This document shows positions 26,201 through 35,048 of a DNA stretch of 64,000 bases, piece by piece. Position numbers and translations under genes: made by a program. The DNA comes from Butyrivibrio sp. MB2005. GTDB lineage: Bacteria; Bacillota; Clostridia; Lachnospirales; Lachnospiraceae. The notes beneath the pieces were generated by a model, which saw only the letters and a program-made list of their open reading frames with translations, was not told the DNA's origin and did no database searches. Each line of letters begins with the position of its first letter. Positions within the stretch are counted from its first letter, which is position 1. The stretch is taken from NCBI RefSeq assembly GCF_000424285.1, contig NZ_AUJP01000010.1, positions 1 to 64,000 on the forward strand, given 5' to 3'.

Positions 26201-28474
26201 TCAAAACGCTAGTTCTATTATTTCTCCCTTTGGAAGATCTATTTCAAATCCTCCTTCCTTCTTTATTACAGGAAGAGATGTCTGTGGTACTTCATTATTA
26301 AAGCGCACTTTTCCGCCATGTCCTGCTACCACTGTAGCCTTTGTGATGCGTGAATTCTCCCACTTGATGCTCACAGTTATATCTCCTCTTGCCCTTAAGC
26401 CGTGAACTTCTCCGTTTTTCCAACTTACAGGAAGGGCAGGAAGAAGGGTTATGCCGTCATGGCTCTGGATGAGGCACTCTGCCATTCCGGCAAGAATTCC
26501 CATGTTTGCATCAATCTGAAAAACACCAGTTGCGTTCAGATAGCTCTTTGTAAGAGAGTGATCAAGCAGATATTGAAGGCTCTTGTCTGTATTTTCACTG
26601 TCCTTAAATCGGGCAAAAAGTGCAAGTTGCCATGAACCGGGCCACTCCTTTTTGTTTGCGCCGCTCTTTATTCTGAAAAGCAGAGATTTTTTCGCTGCTT
26701 CAAACAGCTCGGGTGTCTTCTCTGTGATATCATCCCCGGGATAAACAGCATAGAGATGGGATACATGAGCCATGTCCGGGGTAAGCTCCTTCTCCTCTTT
26801 TGCCCATTCAAGCAGTCTCCCTGTGCTGTCTATTCCATCTGGTCTTAGCTTTGAAATGATATTCTCGAAATCTGCCTTAAGAGGTTCATCTATTTCAAGT
26901 AAATCTGCTGCTTCAAGCATCGCCTTCATAAGGGCCCTTATTATCTGATTATCCATGGCGGGTCCTGCGCAAAGAGGAGTATCATAGCCTTCCTCTATGA
27001 CGAAGCGGTTCTCAGGAGAACAGGAGGGATTGGTTACAAGATATCCTTCTTCATCCGGGATTAGGAAATCCACAAAAAACAGCGCTGTTTTCCTGATTAG
27101 CGGATACTTTTCTCTTAAAAACTCCTTATCAAGTGTATATCTGTAATGCTCTATAATATGCATTGCGAGCCAGGCACAGCCCACAACCCAGAAGGTTGCT
27201 GCAGGATAAACATCCTGTGTTCCGCAGTCACCGTAAAAATCCGTGTTGTGATGGCATACCATTCCCCTGCAGCCATACATCTTTCTGGCACATTCTTCAC
27301 CATTTTTCTCAAGCCTTGCAAGAAGGTCGAACTGAGGCTCATGAAGATCGGACAGATTGCAGACCTCTGCAGGCCAGTAGTTCATCTGCTGATTTATGTT
27401 GATGGTGTGCTTACTGTCCCAGCTTGGCGCAAATTCGTAGTTCCATATACCCTGAAGATTCATGGCATTGGATCCGACTCTGCTTGAAGACACAAAAAGA
27501 TACCTTCCATAGCTAAAGTACTTTGATGCTCTCTCGTCTTCAGCTACGTCAAGATAACACCTCTCCATAAATCCTGAAAAATCCTGCATATGCTCAGCTT
27601 TAATCTCGCTGTATGAGATCTTTACAGCGTCGTCCAGGAATCTCTCTATCTCTGCTTTATAGTTCTCTGCTCTGTTATCCGTAAGCGCAGCCAGATAGAT
27701 GGTAACTTCTGTTGCATCATAAACAGATAGTCTTGAATAGCAGTCTTCTATAGCACCATCAGTAACCAGGCAGATCGCTGCCCCGAATTTCGTTCCCGCT
27801 TCATTTCCTTCCATGAAAAGTCTGCCATTTTCAGTGTAAATTCTGTCACACCTTGGAGCTGCCCATATACCACCACTTAAAAACTTGCCTGGTCTTCTGT
27901 CATCAGGAACTCTTTCATCCCTATAAGGATAACGGTTTAAGGCCACATCCAGATTTATTGCCTTTTCCTTATCGCTTTCTATATGAACACAGAGAACCCT
28001 CTTTTTATAACTGGCAAATACTTCCCTCTTATAGCAAACGCCCTTTTCTTCATGGGATATGGTAAGTATTCCATTCATCATATCCAGCTCTGACTTATAT
28101 TTTTCAGCATCCGATTCAGGAAACCATCTGTCAGGAAAAGCCTGCTCCTGATTCAGCGATATATCAAGCTCACCCAGCGTGGAGTAATTGGTCATACTGG
28201 ATGGTGAAGAGATCATATGCGAAAGCATAAGTCTTTCTGCTTCCTTAAATTTTCTTTCGAAAATAAGCTTTCTTACTTCCGGAAGCTTCTCCAGAGCCTT
28301 GGGATTTATTCTGTCAAAACCTTTACCGTTCCACAAAGAATCCTCATTAAGCTGTATTCTGTCTCTTGATGTATGGCCGTAAACCATAGCACCCAGATAA
28401 CCGTTTCCAACGGGAATCGCATCTTCCCACCTGTTCGCGCCTTCTGTAAATGTTAAAACATCCTTCTTTTTCAT
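26201..28474 (-). CDS. GH95 family alpha-L-fucosidase
   Basis: The 757-residue enzyme covers the full GH95 length without a signal peptide, so it is probably cytosolic. The family hydrolyses alpha-1,2-fucosyl (and some alpha-L-galactosyl) linkages by inversion. Matching the Bifidobacterium AfcA catalytic residues, I see N359/N361 in HTININQQMNYWPAE, E488 in PSCSPENR and D655 in FQIDANMGIL. The N-terminus LNEDSLWNGKGFDRINP is also characteristic. No sugar importer is adjacent; the MFS carrier 20 kb away is the nearest. GGAGG precedes the start, and it diverges from the phosphoribosyltransferase gene. Confidence 0.93.
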   Translation of the reverse strand: MKKKDVLTFTEGANRWEDAIPVGNGYLGAMVYGHTSRDRIQLNEDSLWNGKGFDRINPKALEKLPEVRKLIFERKFKEAERLMLSHMISSPSSMTNYSTLGELDISLNQEQAFPDRWFPESDAEKYKSELDMMNGILTISHEEKGVCYKREVFASYKKRVLCVHIESDKEKAINLDVALNRYPYRDERVPDDRRPGKFLSGGIWAAPRCDRIYTENGRLFMEGNEAGTKFGAAICLVTDGAIEDCYSRLSVYDATEVTIYLAALTDNRAENYKAEIERFLDDAVKISYSEIKAEHMQDFSGFMERCYLDVAEDERASKYFSYGRYLFVSSSRVGSNAMNLQGIWNYEFAPSWDSKHTININQQMNYWPAEVCNLSDLHEPQFDLLARLEKNGEECARKMYGCRGMVCHHNTDFYGDCGTQDVYPAATFWVVGCAWLAMHIIEHYRYTLDKEFLREKYPLIRKTALFFVDFLIPDEEGYLVTNPSCSPENRFVIEEGYDTPLCAGPAMDNQIIRALMKAMLEAADLLEIDEPLKADFENIISKLRPDGIDSTGRLLEWAKEEKELTPDMAHVSHLYAVYPGDDITEKTPELFEAAKKSLLFRIKSGANKKEWPGSWQLALFARFKDSENTDKSLQYLLDHSLTKSYLNATGVFQIDANMGILAGMAECLIQSHDGITLLPALPVSWKNGEVHGLRARGDITVSIKWENSRITKATVVAGHGGKVRFNNEVPQTSLPVIKKEGGFEIDLPKGEIIELAF

Positions 28475-28680
28475 GCCAATCCTCCGATAAGAAATATACG
28501 TATATATAACGATTTTATCTGATGATTTTATATGATATTATGTATATAGTAAATACAATTATTGATATATCGTTGTTCATTCTTGCGAAGATTTCGCTGA
28601 GGAGGCGCAATCAGATATCTGCTCAGTAATATCCTCGCAGTAATAGTTATTGTAGTGCTTTACTAATAGGAGGACGCATT

Positions 28681-29319
28681 ATGCAAGGCTATAAGAAACT
28701 CGAGTATTCAAGAAACAATGACGTAATTCTTCGTTACACAAAGGGGCACTTCATCACCCCGCATTCCCATGTAAACTATTTTCTGGATATGTGCGACACC
28801 AAAGCCAGAATGAAGGAAGCAAGAGCTGCCGGTGAATCACTTGCTGAGCTGTTCCTGGCTTCTGATGTTATCGATGCCATCCTCTGTCTTGATGGTATGG
28901 AGGTTGTTGGCTCATATCTCGCCAACAAGCTGACAGAGGGCGGTGTTATATCCATGAATTCCCATAAGACCATGTATATCACAGGTCCCGAGGTTAATCC
29001 GACAGGACAGATCATGTTCCGCGATAACAACCAACATATGATCAACAATAAGAAGGTTCTGATCCTGATTGATTCTGTAACAACAGGAGGAACCCTGCAG
29101 AGTGCTCTTGAATCCATCAGATTCTATAAGGGCGAGCCCGTTGGCATTGCTGCTGTTTTTTCAATCGCAACTCAGATTCAGGGTGTACCGATCAGGTCAC
29201 TTTTCTCAGTGCATGACCTACCGGATTACGCCAGCTACTCACCTGACGCCTGCCCGCTTTGTAATGATGGCGTAGCTGTTGATGCTATCTGCAATGGCTT
29301 TGGTTATTCGACAATTTAG
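28681..29319 (+). CDS. PyrE-like phosphoribosyltransferase
   Basis: This 212-residue type I phosphoribosyltransferase has the PRPP motif VLILIDSVTTGGTLQSALESI near residue 123. The N-terminal RYTKGHFITPHSHVNYFLD and the C-terminal CPLCNDGVAVDAICNGFGYS resemble proteins annotated as orotate phosphoribosyltransferase in Lachnospiraceae. The usual PRPP motif has acidic residues (VVVVEDVITTG in PyrE); here it is LILIDSVTTGG, with one Asp. It is therefore a relative of PyrE whose base specificity is not certain. It has a GGAGG site, and no pyrimidine gene is adjacent; pyrBI lies 12 kb away. Confidence 0.75.
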   Translation: MQGYKKLEYSRNNDVILRYTKGHFITPHSHVNYFLDMCDTKARMKEARAAGESLAELFLASDVIDAILCLDGMEVVGSYLANKLTEGGVISMNSHKTMYITGPEVNPTGQIMFRDNNQHMINNKKVLILIDSVTTGGTLQSALESIRFYKGEPVGIAAVFSIATQIQGVPIRSLFSVHDLPDYASYSPDACPLCNDGVAVDAICNGFGYSTI

Positions 29320-29398
29320 TTTTATAAATGAAAATGGCGGGGAATATGCTTATAACAGTATATTCTCCGCCTTAATTATGTTTGAGTGCTTCTTAAAG

Positions 29399-30418
29399 TT
29401 ACTTTTTTCTACTCTTGTATTCATTCAAAAGGACATCATAATAATCAGAATCCTGTGTAGCTCTCTCAACATCACCGGCTCTACCCTCTTTAAATAGCCA
29501 GCCATATACTTCCTGAATTTCACTACGTTCTTCTGCCCTGCCTTCTGCCCTGCCTTCTGCTCTGCCTTCTGCTCTGCCTTCAGTTATCGCTTCTGCTTTC
29601 ATTAACCGATAATCGATAATAGCCATTTTTTCTTCTAATAACATAACCTGAACCTCCTTATCCGCTGAGAAGTCAGAAACTTCTTTTCTTATACGATTAA
29701 AGAATTCATCATCTATAGTTTCTTTCATCAATTTTTCATTATTTATGTCAGCAATCATGGCCAGCAATCTCAACAACTTTATGTCTTCATCTTTATTGTA
29801 CGTATCAGCAAGGTATTCTTCAAGAGCTTTATCAAGCTGAACAAACACAAACTGTCTCAGCATAGGTAATTTCATGCCGGTATCAGTCATAGCATACTCT
29901 ACCCTATGAATGTATCGATCAGATTCAAATTCTTTGAACATAGCAGGGCTTTTTACCATAAGCACTAAGATTATTACTCCTTTAGCTTTTTCATAATCCA
30001 TTTCATCCTTCATCTGTCCCTCATCAACTGAATATTGAACCAAAAGCATCTCTGAAGAATAGATATCTGCTCTGCTGATAATAAAGTTTTGCGCCTCAGC
30101 CTGTATTTCCAAATCTACAATCTTGTGATCTTTTAGCCAGGCAGGAATATCACTTATAAGTTTTTTGGAATAAATACTCTTTTGAAGCCCCTCATTTTTT
30201 GCAGAATGTAAAACCTGTATATTCGAATCTTTCATTATCCTCTGAAGTAGAAAATCCAGGCGTTCCGGATGCAAGTCCGGAGAAAACACCTTTTTCACTA
30301 CAGCATCTGAATATAAATTTGCCAGTCTTTTTCCTTCTACAATGGCAATTAGTTCATTTTTGTCCCTTTCCGTAATAATACTTTGTCTTATTTGTTTAAT
30401 AAGCTCTTCTTTAGTCAT
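29399..30418 (-). CDS. Rpn/PD-(D/E)XK nuclease-family protein with EGRA repeats
   Basis: The 339-residue protein matches the layout of Rpn-type 'transposase' nucleases. KKVFSPDLHPERLDFLLQRIM (~45-65) is followed by KIVDLEIQAEAQNFIISRADIY (~100-120), whose D...ExQ pattern is the nuclease core. The body is helical, and residues ~283-300 are (EGRA)n. E. coli Rpn proteins are DNA nucleases that promote recombination, and this protein's activity is inferred. The repeat is encoded by 12-base tandem units and should be length-variable. GGAGGAGG lies about 13 bases before the start. It lies downstream of the LRR gene, past a hairpin. Confidence 0.82.
   Translation of the reverse strand: MTKEELIKQIRQSIITERDKNELIAIVEGKRLANLYSDAVVKKVFSPDLHPERLDFLLQRIMKDSNIQVLHSAKNEGLQKSIYSKKLISDIPAWLKDHKIVDLEIQAEAQNFIISRADIYSSEMLLVQYSVDEGQMKDEMDYEKAKGVIILVLMVKSPAMFKEFESDRYIHRVEYAMTDTGMKLPMLRQFVFVQLDKALEEYLADTYNKDEDIKLLRLLAMIADINNEKLMKETIDDEFFNRIRKEVSDFSADKEVQVMLLEEKMAIIDYRLMKAEAITEGRAEGRAEGRAEGRAEERSEIQEVYGWLFKEGRAGDVERATQDSDYYDVLLNEYKSRKK
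29530..29581 (-). repeat. 12-base tandem repeat coding EGRA
   Basis: Four in-frame units of CTTCTGCCCTGC/CTTCTGCTCTGC occur (plus-strand reading). Two carry C and two carry T at the eighth base. They encode the EGRA repeats at the end of the Rpn-like protein. Confidence 0.9.
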
Positions 30419-30548
30419 ACAAATACATATGCCTCCTCCTTAAAATACTATGTGACCTGAATCCATGTTTTTCCGGTAGTCTACTGTTCTCAATACTTAT
30501 TGGAAATGACTTGTGTCAGAATGACACTGTCTTTTCTGATTAGCATAA

Positions 30549-30574
30549 GAGGCTGCGTCAACAGACGCAGCCTC
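30549..30574 (-). terminator. Perfect hairpin after the exported LRR gene
   Basis: GAGGCTGCGTC (30549-30559) pairs with GACGCAGCCTC (30564-30574) around AACA. There is no strong T run on either side, so termination is possible but not certain. Confidence 0.5.
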
Positions 30575-30650
30575 AACAGAATATCATATTATTATATATA
30601 TTGCAATTATCTTTTTTTGTATGATTTATCTTTTCGAATAATCCCTTATT

Positions 30651-31754
30651 CTAAGGTATAATCCATGTTTTTACATAACCTACAGATTTCTTCTTCAAAA
30701 GCTTCTTTATAGCTTTCTTTTGTGCATACTTTAATGAAGATAATCTGAAACATGCGGTTCTATCAGCCTTATAAAATGCCTTTTTCCCAATCAAGACAAG
30801 ATTAGGTGATTTAACATATATATCATGAAGATTGCTACAACAATAAAATGCCTTATCACCAATACGTTCAAGTGATTGTCCAAGAGTTACTTTTCTAAGA
30901 TAATATAGTTTCGAAAAAGCACTTGGCTCAATTTCAACTATATTTTTACCAAAAACAACATGAGTCACACTGTTTTTTACTTTAAACGCTTTAGCACCAA
31001 TAGAAGCCACTTTGTATTTCTTTCCCTTATATTGCACTTTGTCTTTTAGTCTCAAAACACCTGAAGAATTCTTGGGAATTGCCACAAGAGATACCGCTTC
31101 GTCGGAAATTATGGAATACTTATATCCGCTATATTTAAAATTTTTTCCATAATTTTCTGCAGTAGTATCCCTAAGTGTTTTATCTTCGGAAGTCGCTTCT
31201 TCTCCGGAGGAATCACCCCAATTGATCGTCAAAATAATTATTCTACTGCCGCAAAGGTTGTTTGATTCATTTCCCTCCTCATCGTAACCAATTGCTCTGG
31301 TATATACATATGTATTAGTCGTAGGCTTCCCTTCGTATGAAAATGTCATGGTATTACCATCTTCAACAGTATTGAAAGCCTCATCATAGGTGCATATCTG
31401 CCAACCATCGCCATAACCATAACCACTTCCAATCGGATAAGCATATGTATCAGACTTGAAGTAATACACAGGATAATTTCCATATGTATTAGAAAATGTC
31501 AGCGTTAAAGTCTTATCTTTGTTCACATAGAGCGTGTCCTTCTTATCAAAGAAATAAATAGCTCCCGGTGAATATGGATAGGGTTCACCGAGTTCCTCCT
31601 TATATTGCCCGGAGTATGTCGTTATGGGCCAGTTTATCTCAGCAGCCTTCGCTTTCATGACAGGAACAAGAATTGCTAAACAACACGCGAACAAACATAC
31701 ATATAGAATTCTGGAAAAACACTTACTCCAATTTCTAAAAATTCTCGTTCTCAT
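30651..31754 (-). CDS. Exported protein with C-terminal LRR (BspA-type)
   Basis: The 367-residue protein has a signal peptide (basic start, hydrophobic core to ~35, cleavage near VMKAKA-AE). The first half (~38-190) is aromatic-rich and may be an Ig-like or carbohydrate-binding fold that I do not recognise. Residues ~235-350 are LRR_5/BspA repeats: KVASIGAKAFKVKNSVTHVVFG, IEPSAFSKLYYLRKVTLG and IGDKAFYCCSNLHDIYV. It is probably a cell-surface adhesion or binding protein. No LPxTG or lipobox is present, so its attachment is unknown. AGGAGGT precedes the start. Confidence 0.83.
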   Translation of the reverse strand: MRTRIFRNWSKCFSRILYVCLFACCLAILVPVMKAKAAEINWPITTYSGQYKEELGEPYPYSPGAIYFFDKKDTLYVNKDKTLTLTFSNTYGNYPVYYFKSDTYAYPIGSGYGYGDGWQICTYDEAFNTVEDGNTMTFSYEGKPTTNTYVYTRAIGYDEEGNESNNLCGSRIIILTINWGDSSGEEATSEDKTLRDTTAENYGKNFKYSGYKYSIISDEAVSLVAIPKNSSGVLRLKDKVQYKGKKYKVASIGAKAFKVKNSVTHVVFGKNIVEIEPSAFSKLYYLRKVTLGQSLERIGDKAFYCCSNLHDIYVKSPNLVLIGKKAFYKADRTACFRLSSLKYAQKKAIKKLLKKKSVGYVKTWIIP

Positions 31755-31951
31755 TATTATTACCTCCTATTATCACAAAAACAAAAATCTCTACCAATCC
31801 GGGATTCCAATCAATATTCATCACTATCTTCTATGAGCAGATATCACATCTACCCTTATAGTAGATATAAAGCGGTCTGTAATACTACGTGGTGATTTAT
31901 GCCACGTTACTTTCTAAAATAGCTATAAACCCAAAAGCCCATGTTTTACCG

Positions 31952-31983
31952 ACTAAAAAAGACGCAGATACCGAAATCTGCGC
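31952..31983 (-). terminator. Terminator of the LuxR-type gene
   Basis: CGCAGAT (31963-31969) and ATCTGCG (31976-31982) form the stem. Read leftward it is followed by TCTTTTTTAG. Confidence 0.8.
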
Positions 31984-32028
31984 CATTTCTTAAGCTTTTA
32001 TAAACTATATAAACCTCTGCTTTATCAT

Positions 32029-33387
32029 TTATGATAACGACCGATTTTTTTCATAATCATAATAACTCTTAACTAGGCCTGCCCTATTCTCAGCCCCGGT
32101 TTTTACATAGAGCTGATTCATATATCTGTAGATCATGCGCTCAGAGGTATTTATCTCTTCAGCAATAACCTTGAGCTTGGCATCAGACTTTAACAGCGCA
32201 TGCATTACATCCTGTTCCTTTGGCGTGAGCCTGTAATGGTCCGCAAAAGCCTCGAACGTTGTATTCTCATCCTCTTTAACTTCTTCCTGAGATGTTTCAG
32301 GTACTTTTTCTTTATAATCCATGAACAGAATAAACAGGCCCATAAGCAGAAGCGCCACCAGAACCATTGTCATGAATTCTCCTGCGTTTACCGCGAAGAT
32401 TAAAACATATGCCAAAAGCCCCTCAAATATAGCTATTATTCTGCCAAACACTGCCCAAAGATCAGGTTTTTCCGTCTTAGGTGCTATATTCCAATAGCCC
32501 ATGGTTATAAATGCCATGGTTGCACCTGCCAGAATATAGAAAAGGCTCATTCTTCCTGTGAGGAAGTCACTATGCGGCATCGCAGCAAAAGAAGTAAGCG
32601 AAACACACAGCATTACCACTTCTGCCATCCTAAAACCAAACGCATCACCTGCTATGGCAATGATAAAATATCCGATTGGTAAAAAAAGCCTTGGCACCCC
32701 ATAAAGCCCTGCAGCCACATTAGGAGAAGCAATATACTGAAGTTCACACACAAGAGATATGCACAGGACAAGGATTGATAACCCGGTATGCCTTACTAGA
32801 CGTTTTCTCACAAATCCGTTCCAATCCTCGGAAACATCCGTATAGGGCAGCATATTTTCAAATACAAAATCCCCCATAGGATAAATAAATGAGACAGTCA
32901 TAATCAGCAGTCCCGCTATAATAACCGCATAAATTATTACAGGCTTATCGATAAATCCCTGCAATAAAAATTGCAGTAAAAATGCCAGACTTGAGCCAAA
33001 TGCCAAAATAATCCCGGAAAATCCGATTATGCTTCCAAGAACAGCCAGCATGTAGTAAACCATTCCGCCAAGGAATCCTATGCATGCCGAGCAAATAAGC
33101 GCCACGAAAAAGCCGTCATATACCCTTACTCTAAAAAGCATTGCGGCAGAATATAAAAATGTCACTAATAAAGTTATTATCTTTCTGATTTTGTCACTTT
33201 CAATGAATTTGCGACTAAGATAGAACAGTAAAAAACCTATTCCGAGAATAACTGAACCGGCATAATGATATGCGCTATTCATATCGCCGACCACCCTGTC
33301 ATTTAACTGCAGGGTCATGGTCAGCTCAAATGAATAGATGGCAAAAATGACTATGCCATAAATGATCTTATTTAATTTCCCCCTCAT
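32029..33387 (-). CDS. Membrane-bound LuxR-type transcriptional regulator
   Basis: The 452-residue protein has about twelve hydrophobic helices (residues ~8-365) followed by a cytosolic LuxR/GerE helix-turn-helix: YRLTPKEQDVMHALL, KVIAEEINTSERMIYRYMNQLYVKTGAENRAGLV. This layout is known in Actinobacteria and some Firmicutes as one-component membrane regulators of unknown ligand. The exported protein gene upstream is 14 bases away and co-oriented, so the pair probably acts together. It closes the ppk-ppx-maf gene row and is followed by a clear terminator. Confidence 0.86.
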   Translation of the reverse strand: MRGKLNKIIYGIVIFAIYSFELTMTLQLNDRVVGDMNSAYHYAGSVILGIGFLLFYLSRKFIESDKIRKIITLLVTFLYSAAMLFRVRVYDGFFVALICSACIGFLGGMVYYMLAVLGSIIGFSGIILAFGSSLAFLLQFLLQGFIDKPVIIYAVIIAGLLIMTVSFIYPMGDFVFENMLPYTDVSEDWNGFVRKRLVRHTGLSILVLCISLVCELQYIASPNVAAGLYGVPRLFLPIGYFIIAIAGDAFGFRMAEVVMLCVSLTSFAAMPHSDFLTGRMSLFYILAGATMAFITMGYWNIAPKTEKPDLWAVFGRIIAIFEGLLAYVLIFAVNAGEFMTMVLVALLLMGLFILFMDYKEKVPETSQEEVKEDENTTFEAFADHYRLTPKEQDVMHALLKSDAKLKVIAEEINTSERMIYRYMNQLYVKTGAENRAGLVKSYYDYEKNRSLS

Positions 33388-33401
33388 AAAGGAAATACCC
33401 C

Positions 33402-34061
33402 TTAATCATTCTGCGTAATATAGAAAAGGAATGTGCCTAAATAATGGCCTTTCTTATCCTTCAAATAAATGTGGTGGAAGTTTCTTCCGCTAAACTTCTT
33501 TGTTCCACTCTTTTTGGTTATAAGGCTTTCTCCTGAAAAACCGGAACCTTCCTGAACCTTATCAGGCTTGCAAACCTTAAGATCTGAAGCAACCTTCCAA
33601 CTAAGTGTATATTCCTCAGTCTTGCACTTTATTGACTTATAGCCCTTGTCCTGGTTAACAGTTTTGGTTATATCTTTTCCATTAAGCTTAACCTGCTTGT
33701 AGGGGCGCTTTCTAACAACAATATATTTCTGAGTAGCCTTATATCTCTTGCCGTTTCTCTCCATAGTATATGTAATTGTACATGTACCTGGTCTGTTTGC
33801 GTTGTAATTGGTGCCTGAGCCACCTTTTTTCGCAGGTGAAAGAGAAACTACATTCTTGTTAGATGTTTTGACATCAACAATATATTGTCTGTCCTCACCA
33901 ACTCTCAACAGATACCCATTGTTAGGCGCCTGCAAACAATACGCTGTTGGATACTTTGTAGTAACCTTTGCCTCAGCCTTAACCCCGCTGCACAAAGTAA
34001 GCAGCATAGCAAAGCTGAGCGCGGAAACACCGAGCAAAACTTTTTTCATTACACTTTTCAT
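33402..34061 (-). CDS. Exported protein, Ig-like, unknown function
   Basis: The 219-residue protein has a signal peptide (MKSVMKKVLLGVSALSFAML, cleavage near AEA-K). The mature part contains NKNVVSLSPAKKGG and RPGTCTITYTMERNGKRYKATQKYIVV, resembling bacterial Ig-like (Big_2) strands; the rest is not recognised. I start at the ATG at 34061 because GGAGG lies eight bases upstream. An earlier ATG at 34076 contains that site. It is 14 bases before the membrane LuxR gene, suggesting a functional pair. Confidence 0.75.
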   Translation of the reverse strand: MKSVMKKVLLGVSALSFAMLLTLCSGVKAEAKVTTKYPTAYCLQAPNNGYLLRVGEDRQYIVDVKTSNKNVVSLSPAKKGGSGTNYNANRPGTCTITYTMERNGKRYKATQKYIVVRKRPYKQVKLNGKDITKTVNQDKGYKSIKCKTEEYTLSWKVASDLKVCKPDKVQEGSGFSGESLITKKSGTKKFSGRNFHHIYLKDKKGHYLGTFLFYITQND

Positions 34062-34123
34062 TTCTGAATCCTCCATAAAAATATGTATTTAAAATAATAA
34101 AATTGGAACCCCGATAAAAGAAA

Positions 34124-34378
34124 TCACCCCTCAACTATAAGATATCTTCCATCTCCAATATCAAAGACCTCTGATGCATCCATAACATCACCATCACCGG
34201 GATCAAGGCCGGCCTCTTCGAAGTATTCCTCTACTTCTTCAGGTGAATCTACGACTACCGCCATGCAGTCCTCAAGAAAAGCCTCTGCCTCTTCCAGGCT
34301 GTCAGCCACATTCTCAGAAAAAAGTTGTCCCTGATTTTCCAGAAAACAATTCAGTACAGCATCGTCATAATCGTGCAT
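34124..34378 (-). CDS. Small acidic conserved protein, unknown function
   Basis: The 84-residue protein is strongly acidic and has no signal peptide or membrane helix. The sequence alternates short helical acidic blocks (SLEEAEAFLED, SPEEVEEYFEEAGLDPG) and ends with DIGDGRYLIVEG, a likely beta hairpin. I do not recognise a function. It sits between maf and the exported Ig-like gene with 76- and 62-base gaps, in the same direction. The ribosome binding site is modest (AGAGAG). Confidence 0.7.
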   Translation of the reverse strand: MHDYDDAVLNCFLENQGQLFSENVADSLEEAEAFLEDCMAVVVDSPEEVEEYFEEAGLDPGDGDVMDASEVFDIGDGRYLIVEG

Positions 34379-34454
34379 AGATTCTCTCTTTCCCGCATAA
34401 AGGATAAATATGTAACAGAAAAAACATCACAGATTTAATCCCACACTTATGCGT

Positions 34455-35048
34455 CTAAACTAAACCATGTTTCTTCATTGCCTGATAGAGTCTTGCAGTG
34501 GGCAGACCAACAACATTGTTGTAATCGCCCTCTATTCCCTTTACGAATTTACCAAAAGCCCCTTGTATTCCGTAGGCTCCGGCCTTGTCATAAGGTTCAT
34601 CGGTATCAAGATAGCCCTCAATCTCAGCTTCGCTCATGTCGTAGCAATTAACCCTTGTGCATTCATAAAAGGAAAAACTCTCTTCATTCCCAATGTCATC
34701 CGTATACATCACCGTGACGCCGGTATACACTTCATGGGAATCTCCCTCAAGCATGCCTATCATTTCTCTTGCAGTTTCCCTGCCATCAGGCTTTCCGAGG
34801 ATTTTCTCTTTATATGATACAACAGTGTCTGCGCCAATTACAACGAGCGCATCTTTATTATCTCTTAAAAGTTTATGAAATATCTCTTTAGCTTTTTGCT
34901 GCGACAAGGAAACTACCACTTCCGATGGTACATCGCTGTTTATAACCTCTTCCCCCGTAGCAGGAACAACCTCAAAGTCCACTTCAAGGAGTCCTAAAAG
35001 CTCACGCCTTCTTGGTGAGCCGGAGGCTAAAATATATTTATAGTCCAT
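34455..35048 (-). CDS. maf: Maf-family nucleoside triphosphate pyrophosphatase
   Basis: The 197-residue protein has the Maf signature ILASGSPRRRELLGLL at the N-terminus, VVIGADTVVSYKEKILGKP and DKAGAYGIQGAFGKFV near the C-terminus. The family removes pyrophosphate from dTTP/UTP or modified nucleotides and affects septum formation. I start at the ATG at 35048, inside the ppk 3' end (11-base overlap), with GGGAT upstream. An upstream extension would add ~37 residues not typical of the family. Confidence 0.92.
   Translation of the reverse strand: MDYKYILASGSPRRRELLGLLEVDFEVVPATGEEVINSDVPSEVVVSLSQQKAKEIFHKLLRDNKDALVVIGADTVVSYKEKILGKPDGRETAREMIGMLEGDSHEVYTGVTVMYTDDIGNEESFSFYECTRVNCYDMSEAEIEGYLDTDEPYDKAGAYGIQGAFGKFVKGIEGDYNNVVGLPTARLYQAMKKHGLV

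Noticed and set aside
29530-29581. Short repeats as a CRISPR array
   Set aside because: The 12-base units are contiguous without spacers and lie in frame within a coding region.
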